This document shows positions 12,602-24,990 of a stretch of 64,000 nucleotides of DNA, in pieces; the first letter of the stretch is position 1, and each line of letters starts with the position of its first letter. Origin of the DNA: Solen grandis. Taxonomy: Eukaryota; Mollusca; Bivalvia; Adapedonta; Solenidae. The notes below the pieces were generated by a model. It worked only from the letters and a program-made list of their open reading frames with translations, was not told where the DNA came from and ran no database searches. The DNA lies in assembly GCA_021229015.1 (NCBI GenBank), contig CM037782.1, positions 40,954,304-41,018,303 of the forward strand. Direction: 5' to 3'. Both the position numbers and the translations under genes were made by a program.

Positions 12602-13877
12602 AAGGGCGTATTTCACAAAAGCAGTATTTTTTTCTATATAATCAAAGAAGAAAAACCAAATCTAGAACTAGAAACAAATTTTATGCCCTTGAAAATGACA
12701 GAAAAGGCTAAAGACTCACGTTCAGAGGCAGGAGCATGGAGACTCCCATTTTTTATCCCATAAATTTCTTTCCAGTGTGATTCTCTATAATCATGCCAAT
12801 TTAAAAACAAGAGGGCCAAGATGGCCCTGTATCGCTCACCTGAGTAAGATGGCTGTGTTAGGCATAATGATAAAAAATCTGGCATCTAAAGTGTTTTTCT
12901 AACATTTGACTAAGTGACCTACATTTTGATCATACCTGAATTTACACTCAACTGGGAATTCATGCAGTCATCATTCACATCAAGTTTAATGAACAATGGG
13001 ACAAAAATGTAGACCTCTAGAGTGTTCACAAGATATTTTTAAAATTTGCCCTGGTGACCTACTTTTTGACACCACATGTCCCATTTTCGAACCCATCCAA
13101 GATATTATATAGACAAACATCCTGACCAAATCTATTGAAGATTGGGCTAAAACTGGCCTCTAGATTGTTCACAAGGTTTTTCTAAGATTTGACCTGTTGA
13201 ACTAGTTTTTGACTCTACATGACCCATTTTCGAACACATTCAAGATATCATGTAGACAAACATCCTGACCAATTTATGAAGATTGGGCAAAAAATGTGGC
13301 CTCTTGAGTGTTTATAATGTTTTTCTAAGATATGATCTGGTGACCTAGTTTTTGACACCACATGTCCCATTTTCGAACCCATCCAAGATATTATATAGAC
13401 AAACATCCTGACGAAATCTATTGAAGATTGGGCTAAAACTGTGGCCTCTAGAGTGTTCACAAGGTTTTTCAAAGATTTGACCTGGTGACCTAGTTTTTGA
13501 CCCCACATGACTAAATTTCGAACTCATCTGAGATATTATGTAGACAAATATTCTGACCAACTTTCATGAAGATTCTGCCAAAACTGTGACCTCTAGAGTG
13601 TTCACAAGGTATTTCTAAGATTTGACCTGGTGACCTAGTTTTTGAACCCACATGACCTAATTTCGAACTCCTCCGAGATATCATGTAGACAAACATCCTG
13701 ACCAAATTTCATGAAGATGGGCCAAAACTGTGGCCTCTAGTGTGTTCACAAGCAATTGTTCACGACGGACGACGCACGACGGAAAAAAGGCGATCACAAA
13801 AGCTAAGAATTGTTCGGTAGCTTTGGTTTCCCTTCTTTGTCTATAGTGTAAAAACTGCTTTTGTGAAATACGCCCTT
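12602..13877. mobile_element. TIR element with perfect 24-bp termini
   Basis: The left end AAGGGCGTATTTCACAAAAG (first 20 of 24 bases, 12602-12625) is matched perfectly by its reverse complement at 13854-13877. Most of the interior is a second, nested element (12806-13806), so the original element was probably only about 270 bp. No target-site duplication is obvious and there is no transposase. Confidence 0.6.
12806..13806. mobile_element. Nested satellite-bearing element with GGGCCAAGATGGCCC end
   Basis: It begins AAGAGGGCCAAGATGGCCC (a palindrome) followed by TGTATCGCTCACCTGAG. It continues as about five degenerate units of roughly 145-150 bp, marked by CCTGGTGACCTAGTTTTTGA and GACAAACATCCTGACCAA. 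It ends in a GACGGACGACGCACGACGG tract followed by GCGATCACAAAAGCT. Satellite core plus ACGG-like tail is the same general layout as the 3.7-kb element. Confidence 0.6.
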
Positions 13878-14675
13878 CAGTAAATATCAAGATGAAAGTC
13901 TGTCATATTTCAAACTAAACATGACATACATAATGAAATTTATATTTATCCCTTTTATTTCTTGTTAGCAATAGCGTTTTTAATATGTCCTCAACTCTTA
14001 CAAAACTTCACTCATTAATAGTATTCTTGTGTGTACATGTAATTGTAAGAAAGAAAAACAAACACTTTATTAACATACGATATTTTTAACGCAATACATT
14101 CAGTACTAATTATATACAATTATATACAGTGGATCAAATCAATATAGCTGATTGTTTATGCTTCTTTGACTTTTCTTTAAAGGTTAAATATCAGTGAAAT
14201 AAAATTTGTATCATAAATATAATCATGAACATAGACAAACATTCTGTTTTCCCTTTCTTGTTAGTAAAGTACTTGTCGAAAGTACAATATTCCGAATTAA
14301 ATGTATTAAAATATGGTAAAAATATGTTCAAGTGTACAATTCAGCTAATGTTGTCGTAAAAATAGAAACCATAAATTCACTTTGCTACTTGTTATTAACG
14401 AAAAAGGCCTATACAGAACATAGATTAGATAGTTATCGTGTGCCATGTTAACAATGTTGGTTTACTTCCCTCACTGCCTCGAAAAAATTACTAAACGCCT
14501 CATTGCCGTTATAAGATGTTCTGTTTCCCGTTTCCAAAGTTAGTGTCGAAATACTTTTTTATTTGTTGACTTTCTTTTCAATCGATTTTGCTCATGACTT
14601 TCTATTGTTTGTTTTTTTAATCTGCCCATCGATACCGAACCAAGTATCATGTTTCACGTCAAATGTATAACCGCA
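13878..14675. other. AT-rich intergenic DNA
   Basis: No open frame or recognisable repeat stands out here. It lies on the 3' side of the collagen-like exon, and AT content is high throughout. Confidence 0.45.
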
Positions 14676-14881
14676 CTAACTCTTATACCATGGAACAATT
14701 TTCGAGTTATTAGTTACGGCCGGTTTACCACCCGCATCACCCTTGCAACGAGAACCAGGCTTACCATTTTCACCCTCATGCCAACTTGCAACGACCCAAC
14801 TTTCGACTCTGCCAATAGTCACGGTCGGTTTAACACCCGCACCACCCTTGCCGCCAGGACCAGGTTCATTATCTTCACCAT
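14676..14881 (-). CDS. Orphan glycine-rich, collagen-like exon
   Basis: After an acceptor-like tract (T-rich, ending ACAAG at 14886-14882), the minus strand stays open for 67 codons to a TAG at 14678-14676. It encodes two divergent tandem repeats, GEDNEPGPGGKGGAGVKP and GENGKPGSRCKGDAGGKP, joined by a Trp/Val-rich linker. The repeats are also visible as roughly 60-bp DNA repeats. An in-frame TGA lies immediately upstream, so this is either an exon or a broken gene. If the acceptor is real, the exon enters in phase 1, the phase of the donor-like sites in the three minus-strand glycine-rich copies. It could be a 3' exon of such a gene whose 5' exon is not visible, or a pseudogene. No ATG with the MGN signature is seen nearby. 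Confidence 0.35.
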
Positions 14882-16639
14882 CTTGTCAATACAAACAGAA
14901 GTGCAAATGCTCCAGATAACAAATAATGTTTCATCAAATTTCGCCATACAATTAAGGATAAAAATGTTTGTTTGATTATTTCTGTCAAGTAGTGATCACA
15001 ATCTTGTTCAGCAGACCCAAATAGTTTAAGCAATAAATGTCTATCACAGACATTCCAGCAGAAATTTGCTCGCCCATATAGTATTTTCCGGTGGTTATGA
15101 TAAATAAAATTAACGAATTATCATTTCTGTCAAGTTTCATCAAAAGACACTATACCGTTAAGGAAAATATGTCATTTAAAGATCATTTCTAATCCTTGCT
15201 CCGGCGTCCATTTTGTTTAACAGATCGGGACGATGTTGGCCATTTTTATAGGATAATTCCTATAAAGTTTAACCAAAAATGCCCAAGGGTTTAAGGAGGA
15301 GATAACGTTTAAAGCTAAAGTTGACGTCGCCCAAAGGCCGATCAATATGTTTTGTTCAGGTAATGTAAAAACTGAAAGATATTGTCAGACAAACATACAT
15401 AAGAGTCAGACAGGCAGGTAGGCAGACAGTTATATTTGTAATCAACTTACCGGGACTTTGATTATGGAGTCTGTCGTCTGCCAATTTTACTTTGATGCAA
15501 TCTGTAAATTCCAATACAGAAAGAATATGATATTTAATATAATAATGTCAACTAGTAAAAAAATCAATTTATTTGAAATGTGATATCAATTATAATAGAC
15601 CGATTCTTAAAATTAATTGTTTTACAAATTGAAGATTTTCTAACATACAAGTATGATAAAGCAGCTCGATCACAGATGTTTTGTTTATTGACTAAGAATT
15701 TGAATTTTGACTATATGTGTGTATTGCGTCTATCAATACCAATCTACAGGCGCAACATTTGCCACCTAATGAAACCATCCATGATCGTAAGAAAATGTGG
15801 TTTCCCCGACACAGACAATACAGTCACAGACGGTATTGAAACAATATTTAGACTAATAAAACCTATTTTATATTCGTTCATTTTTCCCGCATGCGCCAAC
15901 TTCAAAGGATGAACTTTCGAAATCGCTACCCTAAACAGGTAAAAACGCCATGTTGCGGAACGTGTCCTTTGGGGTTTACGAAAATTGCGACCTACACTTT
16001 TCTGGTTTATCTGTCAGGTAACAACAACTTCACCATCATTAACATGGGAGAGTAGAAAAAAAATATTTTTAGACTTCTATCAATTATCTGTGAACGAGCT
16101 GCTTTAAATGATAAAGACATTTAAAATATTCTATTATCTTTCAATGAATTTTATTATCATTTCACTAGAATTAATGAATTTAATGCATTTATTTATTACT
16201 TTCAGTTGACACCTATTCGAACGCTCTTAAACAGTTTTACTTAAGTATTAACGTAAGTACTTATGTTGTAACTTAAGTAACCCTTAAAAGGGTATGCACA
16301 CGCATAAAATGCTAAACATTTCTAAACTTAACAAACAAGCAAAAAAGAATAAAACACAGCAGGTTTTACGAGTTATTTATCGCATTCCTTTATAACTCCA
16401 GAAAACACATAAAGAAGTATTAAAATATATAACATAATTCAGGCCGTTTAATGATTTGCTTATTCAAATAATGCAGCAATAAGCAGAATTATCTAATCAT
16501 ATATAATATTTTACTATGTTTAAATGTCATATCCATATTTGAAAATGTTGATTATTTATAACACTTTGTCAAAACTTAAAAGCGCTATGTGTGTATCTAA
16601 CATAATACTTCTAAGGGGAAAAAGCACAAATTAAAATGT
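14882..16639. other. Intergenic DNA containing a dispersed repeat
   Basis: Apart from the dispersed repeat at 15720-16130, I see no gene. The segmental duplication starts at about 16640. Confidence 0.45.
15720..16130 (+). repeat. Dispersed repeat shared with 46.6 kb
   Basis: About 400 bases are recognisably similar, in the same orientation, to 46580-47010. Shared landmarks include TGGTTTCCCC, a GCATGCGC word, AAAACC(T/A)ATTTTA and ACCTACACTT. The copies are strongly diverged and have no coding capacity, so this is probably an old non-autonomous element. Confidence 0.55.
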
Positions 16640-18143
16640 GTAGCCGAACGTGTTTATATTAAATGTTAAGTGTTGTGTAACTACTAACTCACGATTAATG
16701 AGTGAGAAGCAAGATTAAAATCATCCTTCTATTTATAATATATTCAACATATCATTTTTCTTACTAAGTAACCTGCACCTAATGAGTAGTTCAAACAACT
16801 CGTGTTAAGTATGGACAATGTATCCCTTACCATTAAATATGAACATCAAAATCATGCATTTTTTAATACTCGTGGTGTATTTTTCTCGAAATTTAATATA
16901 TATATATTATACAGTTTAGCAAATAACCTTTTGTAGGAATAACAAACTGATTTAAGTCGCTACTTTCTTTTTCAAACACATGATTATTTCGCTATTTCTT
17001 GTTTCTATTTATACAAGGCTGGAATTCTAAAGGTTATGACGAATACAAATAAATAACCTGGCTATTTTCTACAAGATATTTGGATCGTTGCGTTATCATT
17101 AAAGCATAAACAGGAATATATGCGAAACCGAAACTTAAGTTTAAAGGTATTTTGAAATAGATACACTTTTATCACAGTTAACAAACAACTTTCGGTTTTG
17201 TATAATTGTAGCAATTTAGAAACGTCCTGACACGATTTTCAGAAATTTACAAAGCAAATCTTATCATGTGCTACTGAAAACATATGGCTTATATTTCATT
17301 AATCAAAACACAATCATTATTTATATAAAGATATCGCGAATAATAAATTTACGATTTCATTACAGTCAGTTTAAAAATATGATAGAACTTATTTGGCAAA
17401 TAATGCAAATAACAATCCAGTGTTCACAAAGGAATAAGACACAAGGATCATAATGTTACAAGATGTTGATTTAAAAATAAAACAATGACTTTTTCCATAA
17501 TCTTTTATCAAATTTGACATTCAATATTCAAAAAATAAAACCCGTCTTATGAGGCACCCATCTAGACCAACTTATATTCCCTCCCTGTGGAATACCGGAG
17601 ACTTTGACCTGCCAATCTCATTAAAATCATATCCTAATTTGCGCTCCTCTACTTTCCGCGATTAGGATATAAAATCATCGCATGAAAGGTCAGATTTTTC
17701 TTTTAAGTAATTTATATGCATAAACAAGTACTTGATCTTAGACCAATTAAAAAGAGCTTTTCAAACTGAGTTCGGTAAAAAATTAAAAATGGATGCCTCA
17801 AAAACTGATGTGAAAAAAGTTCTTAGTTAATTACGGATACCAGAATTAAAGCGCCTGAACAAAAGGAAGTCGATTTGGCACTCTCGGGAATGTGTGTTAG
17901 TTCTCCCAACAGGATCCAATCTTAGTATATGTTTGTTTTTATTGATGCGGTTACTTCCCCTGGTTATACTTGACGATTTTGTAGGCGCTGATTTGATTGG
18001 CTTACACAAATGTCAATCTGAATCGACCTTCTACACGATGTGGTCAGATAAATTTAGCGAAATGTGAGCAGATATACTGAATCTGATTGAATGAGATTGT
18101 TGACTTGCAATCCATGGTAAAATATTGGTCTTTTTGGGAACAA

Positions 18144-18319
18144 TCAAGGGCCAAGAGTTAATTGACGCTCGAGAATGCAACACGATGGACGACAATGTAC
18201 AACGACACGCGATATTTGAAACGATCGATGTCCACATAGGGACTGTCCAGCAAAGCCTCGACTGCCAACCTCAACAGGGAGAATCCAGGTTTGTCGGCAC
18301 TCGTCGATCAGTGGTTTCT
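18144..18319 (-). pseudogene. Decayed retroelement polyprotein end, unit A
   Basis: A minus-strand frame, closed upstream by TAG, reads KPLIDECRQTWILPVEVGSR then GFAGQS and continues to TGA at 18146-18144. The (L)PVEVG-RGFAG-S signature is one I recognise from the C-terminal end of certain reverse-transcriptase polyproteins in animal genomes. This is recall, not a search. The rest of the element (possibly up to 19.2 kb on the same strand) is riddled with stops. Confidence 0.4.
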
Positions 18320-20864
18320 ACTTGGCCTTTCCTCTTCTGTGTTTCTTCCATTATTTCTTCCCATAACACCGACAGTTTCAGAAGATCAATGTTTCGTCGT
18401 TCTAGACAATAACAGAATATCTAGACATAAAGTCTTGCTTGCGACTTCAGGTAGGAATCTCAACTGCCTTTTCAAATCTGCAAGAAGTTTCCAATCTCAA
18501 TCTGTAACCTGGCGTCCTGTAGGTATGTAGTTGCTTAGAGCCGATCATTTCTTCTTAACAAAGGAGATAAATAATGGAATTGTCTGCAATGACAGCTTCT
18601 TTTGTGCTGCATCCAGGCTGGCCGCAATCACGCTCAGGATCTTATCATGTCGCCACCTTTATCTTCATTCCATCAAAGTTGCCTTGTACGATGACAGGAT
18701 ATTCACTAGTTTCGCTGAGCTGCCGCAAAACTTTCTGTTAGAATCTCCAATGAGGTTCACTTTCCACAGTTTGGTAGGTGTTAGCAGTACGTCATACACA
18801 GAGCGTAGCTGAAATCCTATCCTGTACAGGTCCATCTCCATCAAGTCATTCTATGACACATTCCTCGCCTGGACCCTTTTCCATTTCAGCTTACTGCCCT
18901 GCTTCTTCAAAAATACTGCGGCGGCCTGTCTTTATTTTCTCATCTGCTGACCGGACCTCATTTTGTACTATTTCTCTCCTCTCTGGAAATGTTACAGACT
19001 TCCAAGTGGCTCTTTTTACACATCCAAACTCAATCTGCCCTTTATATAGTTGTTCCTACGATATCACTGTGATTGAGTATTGCCTCTGCGAGATTGACAG
19101 TCTTATCTGCTATCCACGTGCGAAATGTGCTAGCCTCTACCAGGACTCACCTGAAGTTTTCATTTGAGCTGTCTTTGGTGACATTGAATTCTTAAGTGAC
19201 TGCAGATAATGTAAGTAGTAGCTATTGGAGCTGCTAAGGCCGATTCAGTCAGGTCTTAGAATAACAACACTGTTTGTTCCTAAAGAAAATGTCTTTGTAT
19301 TGGATTTGTCAGTATATTTTATTTTATTGTGCATGACCAGGCACCAAGGCACATACGAATAAGATGATAGCTTATTATATATACATTTTTATATTTTAAA
19401 TGTATGAAATGTATAACCAGATTAGACGTGTTTTCTTTTGATCAAATCAAGGTATTGTACAAACTTAAAAAACTGAGCACTTTAAACTCCCCAAGACTTG
19501 AAAATAAAAACACATCTCCCAACTTGTAATTTCTATGCATATGATATTTGCAAACATCACGTTTTACATTACCTTTTATAAATAATCTGTGATTCAGTAT
19601 GTCACAAACAGTAGATCATCCAGTTGTAAAATAAATCTTGAATGATTTAGCAGAAATTTCACTTTGCATTGTCTGTCATTTTTTTTCCTTTGTACACAAT
19701 GATTTCCTTTTTCGCTCAAATTTTACATTTGCTCACTAACGTTTTGCTGGAGGTGCGCGAATTTGGATTTGAACACAATCTATTAATCTACAGATAGACA
19801 GGTAATATCCGTCACAAACAATATCAAACAGGGTATGGTCCATAGTATTAACACTACTCGCTAAGAATGCAACGGAAGGTTATTCTATAGATACACGATG
19901 TCCTTAATGTGGTCAATACAATAGAAATCGTATCAATCATCCGTGTGCAATTGTAAACTTGTTATAAAGATAAACGCGATGAAATGTAAGAATTTGAATA
20001 GAAATAATGTTGAATGAGAATGTATACGAAGAAGGCAGATCACGTCAAAATATCTTAAGTAAATTTCCATAGAAGAATCTACAATCTTAACTTGTTAGTT
20101 TGTGCTATGGTCAACTAGTTTGTATATTGTCGCTTTTCGACATTATCATTTTTGATATTAATCCTGTATTTTATTTGTTTCTTCAGTAGGAGTTCAGAAT
20201 CACTGAACGTGCATACACCTTATCACCTTTGCACGAATCTACCTCCGATATCATGAAATAGGCCGCGACTAATTCTACATCCGGTTTAGTGCCTATTTTA
20301 TAACAAAAAAATATTCATAACAACCTTTAATTTTTGTTTTTTTAAATTTTTTGGTTTCTGCAGCAGAAAATCTGTTTTTTTTTTTTTTTTTTTAAATTAA
20401 AAAAAAAACAATATTTCCTTAACTACTAACCATTAGAGTAAAAAGAAAATCTGTATTACAGATTTTTTAGAAAATCGTATTTAAATTAACTCACGGTATT
20501 TTGTAGGTCAAACCGGAAGTTGATTTCTTATAGTTTTCATTTGATAACCCAAAATAAAATACCTGTCAAAATAAATATCATTGCTTAAAATAAAGACAAT
20601 ATGTGAAAAAATCAAACTAGTATGTGTTTTAGCTTGTTTCTAAATGAACTTTTCGAAATTCAACCCCTTTTCGGTAATTACAGTACATTTTACTCTTACG
20701 TGTAACAACTCGGAAGCAGTGCTACAGTAAAGGTTTTTCAGGCTGTGATGTCATTTTTGGCTAAAATATTCTACTACATATTATCAACGAAATCATCAAA
20801 GGACAGAGTACGTTTTTGTGAACTAATTTGTTACAATAAAATGTATTATATTGTGAGTTTAAGG

Positions 20865-20867
<3 letters not shown>

Positions 20868-20912
<45 letters not shown>

Positions 20913-20926
20913 TTTTGGACTGTCAA
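20868..20926. repeat. AT dinucleotide and poly-T tract
   Basis: A (TA)n run is followed by about 22 T residues. Another T17/A10 foldback-like tract lies at about 20376-20410. Both are simple sequence without coding meaning. Confidence 0.8.
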
Positions 20927-21854
20927 TCAAATGTCATGGTACTACGCGTGCCATGTTTATCACACGTGATATTCTTGTGAAATGTCAAAACGAGGAGTTT
21001 GTAATGGTTTATTTGATAAAATCCCGTTTTTAAAATATACTTTTTCATCTAAAGAAGAAATGAACTTTTCATTGAGACGCCTTTCAAACGATTAAATCGC
21101 TATCATTATCACACGTATGCAGACGACTGTGTAAAGATTTGCAAAGTGGAGGATTATGAGATATTTTATATTTTTTAGGTATAATAACTGGAATAATTTA
21201 GGTTTTTCACTAGCTTAATCAATACACAATCAAGTCCGTTCATCTGTTTCTTGTATCAAATTTGTTTTCAACATGAATTTCTAACTTTTATTCAGTAATC
21301 CCGTGTATTGAAAGAGGATTGTTTCAAAAGCATTTTCAACAGATAATATGAACAAATATCAGAGAACAGCACAGTAGTCGATATCTTACATGACATCCTT
21401 ACATGTTTTCATGATTATTACAGCAATGATTATATTTACATCCACAGCAAATGAATTTTTAATAAAAATGATTTTTTATGATAAACTCAATTTTAAAATA
21501 AAGTATTTAGCTGTATTTCACAATGACGCAATGATAGTGGCTTAAAATAGACAAGAGTGTGTCAAGAACCATGGTTTGAGTAGTCATTGTATTTTCTAAA
21601 TTGTTTACCTCTATTATGACGTCAAATCAGGAAAAAATCTTATATAAACAAACAAAATGGCCGCCGACTGAAAAAATGTTGACGTTGACGGACTATATTG
21701 ACGTCGTTAAGGTGTCGTTAAGGTGCAGGAATGTGATGCGGTGGAACTCCTACTGATTAGATTACATTTTTTAAGGAATATAAATGATCGTGATGCATGA
21801 ATTTGGATTTTTTATCATGCAGAACTCCACCTCGATACGTTTTTGTTGTGTGTT

Positions 21855-21903
<49 letters not shown>
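21855..21903. repeat. (TTG)n microsatellite
   Basis: About 16 uninterrupted TTG units. The minus strand reads as a poly-glutamine run inside a 76-residue open frame with otherwise random composition. I treat it as a microsatellite. Confidence 0.85.
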
Positions 21904-21905
<2 letters not shown>

Positions 21906-22048
21906 CCGATAAAACTGAAAATAAACCATTACGTTAGGAACTTGTAGTAAGCCGATACTATTAAGCTCATAAAGCCTAAGTATAAAAATAGGAACCTCCA
22001 AACGTCACGTAACAAAGTGTACGGAACATGTGCATTTTGTTAATATAT

Positions 22049-22136
22049 TGTAATATTATTGGACTCTAGCTAGACGCTATTGTTACATTTTCATTGTTAC
22101 TGACCTAACTTATATGCCATAAGTGATTATAACAGG
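22049..22136 (+). mobile_element. 5' fragment of the BEL-like LTR in unit A
   Basis: About 88 bases (TGTAATATTATTGGACTCTA onward) match the start of the LTRs at 9.3-11.3 kb. It stops at a TTAA (22137) where homology with unit B resumes, and it is absent from unit B. Confidence 0.6.
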
Positions 22137-23214
22137 TTAAGGTGACAGTTGTGTTATCAGCTGAGCTCAACTAATTCTCTTTGCATTACCATATTTGGTG
22201 ATGAATATTTTAACGGTGACATAACTTATTGTTTGCGGAACGGGATGTATAGCTACCCCTCCCCCGAATTCTTGACAGCTACATTCCCCTCTGAAATTTT
22301 CTCTAGATTCAGGCAGTTTTTCCCAAAATTACTATTCACTCCAGAGATCACCTTTCCCAAAACTTAAAAATGATGATATGCCGCTTTTTAGGCTCATTCC
22401 CTATCATCACACAAATACCTGCTAAATTAGATCCCGCACTTTTCCATATTAATTATGTAAGCATAGGCAGATTACGACTTGCTGTTCTTGCTGAACAGGA
22501 TTTGGTTATATTTAATTTTTGTTGACTTATTATGCGTATATACCGGAACAGTTTGTCTAGACCTTGTCAATTATTGTTCTTTTTCTGGTGGAAGGTTTAG
22601 GAGTCAACAGAGTAATACTCTAATAATCCGTGATTTCCTACGTTTCTTGTGCATAAGTAGATCGCTGTGTTATCTTACTGTACAAATGTATTTTGTTTCT
22701 TTAATTTTTTTTTTACTTGATATGGTAATCATGTTACGTGTTTTAGACTTTCTGTGAATCTTAATTTTGTGAGAAATTTTGTCGATATCGTGGAGTTTTT
22801 TTTGTGTTTTCGTTTTTTTTTGCATTAATATCCCGACGTCTTGTTAATCCTTACTGTACCAGTAATTGTATTCATGATGTGTTTCTTCTACACTTTATAT
22901 ATCTTTGTACATGCAATGGTAATCATGTTACTGTTGATGTAAGCATATACTGTGAAATCATTAAATTTTGTGAGACACTAATTTTCGTCGATTTCGTGGA
23001 GTTTTTTTTTTTTTTTTTTTTTTTTGCGATATTAATCCAACGAAACTTGTCCTTATGTAATCGGTTTCTAGAACATGTATAAATTATGCTTTAGGTAATA
23101 ATCATCGAAATTTAATGTCAATGAAAAATTATTATTTTACAGTATGTATTTAAGTGCAGTAATGTATCTGTTGTTTGATACATATGTTATCATTACTTAA
23201 TGGAGTGTATGAAA

Positions 23215-23700
23215 ACAAATGTAAATGAGTGTACCTGTAATGGTTCTCATCTAAATGATGGTATGATCACATAATGTATATGAGTGTTCCTAAAATGGTT
23301 CTCATCTAAATGATGGTATGATCACATTATGTATATGAGTGTTCCTAAAATGGTTCTCATCTAAATGATGGTATGATCACATAATGTATAAGAGTGTACC
23401 TGCAATGGTTCTCATCTAAATGATGGTATGATCACATAATGTATAAGAGTGTACCTGAAATGGTTCTCATCTAAATGATGGTATGATCACATAATGTATA
23501 TGAGTGTACCTAGAATGGTTCTCATCTAAATGATGGTTTGATCACATAATGTATATGGGTGTACCTAGAATGGTTCTCATCTAAATGATGGTATAATCAC
23601 ATAATGTATAAGAGTGTACCTGTAATGGTTCTCATCTAAATGATGGTATAATCACATAATGTATATGGGTGTACCTGTAATGGTTCTCATCTAATGATGG
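23215..23700. repeat. 55-bp minisatellite, unit A (about 9 copies)
   Basis: The period is exactly 55 bases, with landmark words TGTACCT, AATGGTTCTCATCTAAATGA and CACATAATGTATA. It is homologous, unit for unit, with the array at 28.3-29.8 kb (same period; TGTACCTATAATGGTACCC form there). Confidence 0.9.
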
Positions 23701-24267
23701 AGTTACAATTTACCGGTGCATTTACTATAAGTGGCTCGAAGAAATCGATTTCATACTAAACTATTTACATGTCTTCTTGGTTTCATACACTTGGTTTGTA
23801 CGTGTTTGCAGGAAATCATTCAACATTTCCTCTTTTTTTTTGTATGTAAGTAATTATTCTGACTTATACTTGGTCTTGTTACCCTTTACTTAGGAAAAAT
23901 AGGTTAAAGTCTATACTAAAGTAGGAATTAGTCTGCGGATAAATATACCAAAGGAAACTAAAACAGTCAAACGATTCAGAGTAGCGGAGATATAAAACAT
24001 TGATGAATTACAATTTATAAAGAGAGTTAAACATTTGTGAGGAAAAAATATAATCCTAGGACAAAAAGGAACAGTAGTACAGAGCAAGCCTTGAATTTAT
24101 ATAAATAATGTATATATTGCAATTTCATATAACGTATATTGTTATATAAATCATGCTTTCGTCATTTCTTATCAAAATGGTATCTTATTGTACGGAGCCA
24201 TTATACAAAGAGCAGTTTCCGTGCAACACAAATCTGCCTGTGATACCCGAGACAAACAGAAACCAAA

Positions 24268-24423
24268 TTACTGTATAATAAATGGTATCTTACTTCCATT
24301 TCCTCCGTTTCCACCTGGGGCGTTACTTTCGGCACCACTTCCTCCCCCACCACCTCCAGCACCAGGTGCTTGTCCTCCCTGACCACCCTGTCCGCCAGAA
24401 TTGTTTGATCCAGTATTTCCCAT
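24268..24423 (-). CDS. Small glycine-rich protein, MGN family, copy 2 (unit A)
   Basis: The frame encodes 51 residues. It begins MGNTGSNNSGGQGGQGGQAP, followed by GAGGGGGGSGAESNAPGGNGGNG and a short tail (SKIPFIIQ). The central 90 or so bases are essentially identical to copy 3 at 32.2 kb. The ATG (24423) lies 9 bases after a CAG acceptor, with an in-frame TAA between, as in the other copies. The tail starts at a strong phase-1 donor (GGA A|GTAAGA), so the true protein may splice there and continue in an unseen exon. MGNxxS fits an N-myristoylation start, which is inference. Relative to unit B, about 400 bp upstream are missing, including the position of that copy's candidate exon-1 donor, so expression is doubtful. 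No signal peptide. Function unknown. Confidence 0.55.
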   Translation of the reverse strand: MGNTGSNNSGGQGGQGGQAPGAGGGGGGSGAESNAPGGNGGNGSKIPFIIQ

Positions 24424-24911
24424 TGCTTAATCTGGCAATGAAATATCTATATTTTATTGAATATGATGAAACATACTTTTCATTATCATATTTGAAAGTA
24501 TTACGAAATGCTGTACAAAATCAAAATACTTTAGCATATTACTTGTTTATTAAGATACGTTTTTAAATACACGAAAAGAAAAAAAAGTCAGTCTGTCTAT
24601 TCAATAAATTACACAAATATGAATTCATTTAACTGTCAAACCTAAAATCTTAACACATATTTGATCCTGAAGCAAAACGAAAGTGCATTGTTTAAGTATA
24701 AAACAAATAGATAAAATATATAAACAATATATAGCATTCAAATCGGTTATCGTTAGAGTTTTAAATCGTATTAATGATTTTCAAATGTCCTAATCTACTC
24801 TCTAAGCAGTATAGCTTTCATAGGAAAACACTTCACAAGCTGGAAAACCATTTAGATGTATTTGATTACATAATTTGTGGAATCCCACAAGTCATGGTTA
24901 TTATTTCACTC

Positions 24912-24919
24912 TATAAATA
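24912..24919 (+). promoter_or_regulatory. Orphan TATA box, unit A
   Basis: TATAAATA sits in a block (24790-24935) homologous to the promoter of the plus-strand glycine-rich gene at 33.26 kb. The downstream gene is missing here: homology stops about 15 bases after the TATA box, at a SINE fragment that marks the junction with unit B. Confidence 0.5.
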
Positions 24920-24935
24920 GAGTTTAGGTGAGATA

Positions 24936-24990
24936 TATAGCGACATCAAGCTAATTACAGGTGGAGGAAGACCCCGAATACACGGAGGCA
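24936..24990 (-). mobile_element. SINE fragment at the duplication junction
   Basis: About 55 bases match, in reverse complement, the 3' part of the tRNA-Leu-like SINE (CCTCCACCTGTAATTAGC and GACGTCGCTATA words). It lies exactly between the last unit A block and the first unit B block. Confidence 0.6.

Larger units (their letters stand above)
16640..24990. repeat. Segmental duplication unit A
   Basis: Blocks of unit A recur in the same order and orientation in unit B. They are 16640-17620, 18120-18500, 18830-19300, 19430-19640, 19895-19995, 22137-22560, 23215-23695 (minisatellite) and 23825-24935. Their partners are about 25005-25920, 25940-26235, 26240-26995, 27080-27240, 27293-27390, 27862-28200, 28330-29775 and 31600-33285. 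Unit A has extra sequence at about 20.0-22.1 kb, including an LTR fragment and a (TTG)n tract. It lacks the SINE and MITE present in B. Confidence 0.8.

Noticed and set aside
18778..19167. 129-codon plus-strand frame
   Set aside because: It is not preserved in unit B (interrupted by a SINE and frameshifts). The minus strand fits a decayed retroelement better.
21771..22001. Poly-glutamine protein on the minus strand
   Set aside because: The glutamine run is a (TTG)n microsatellite and the flanking residues show no conserved or structured content.
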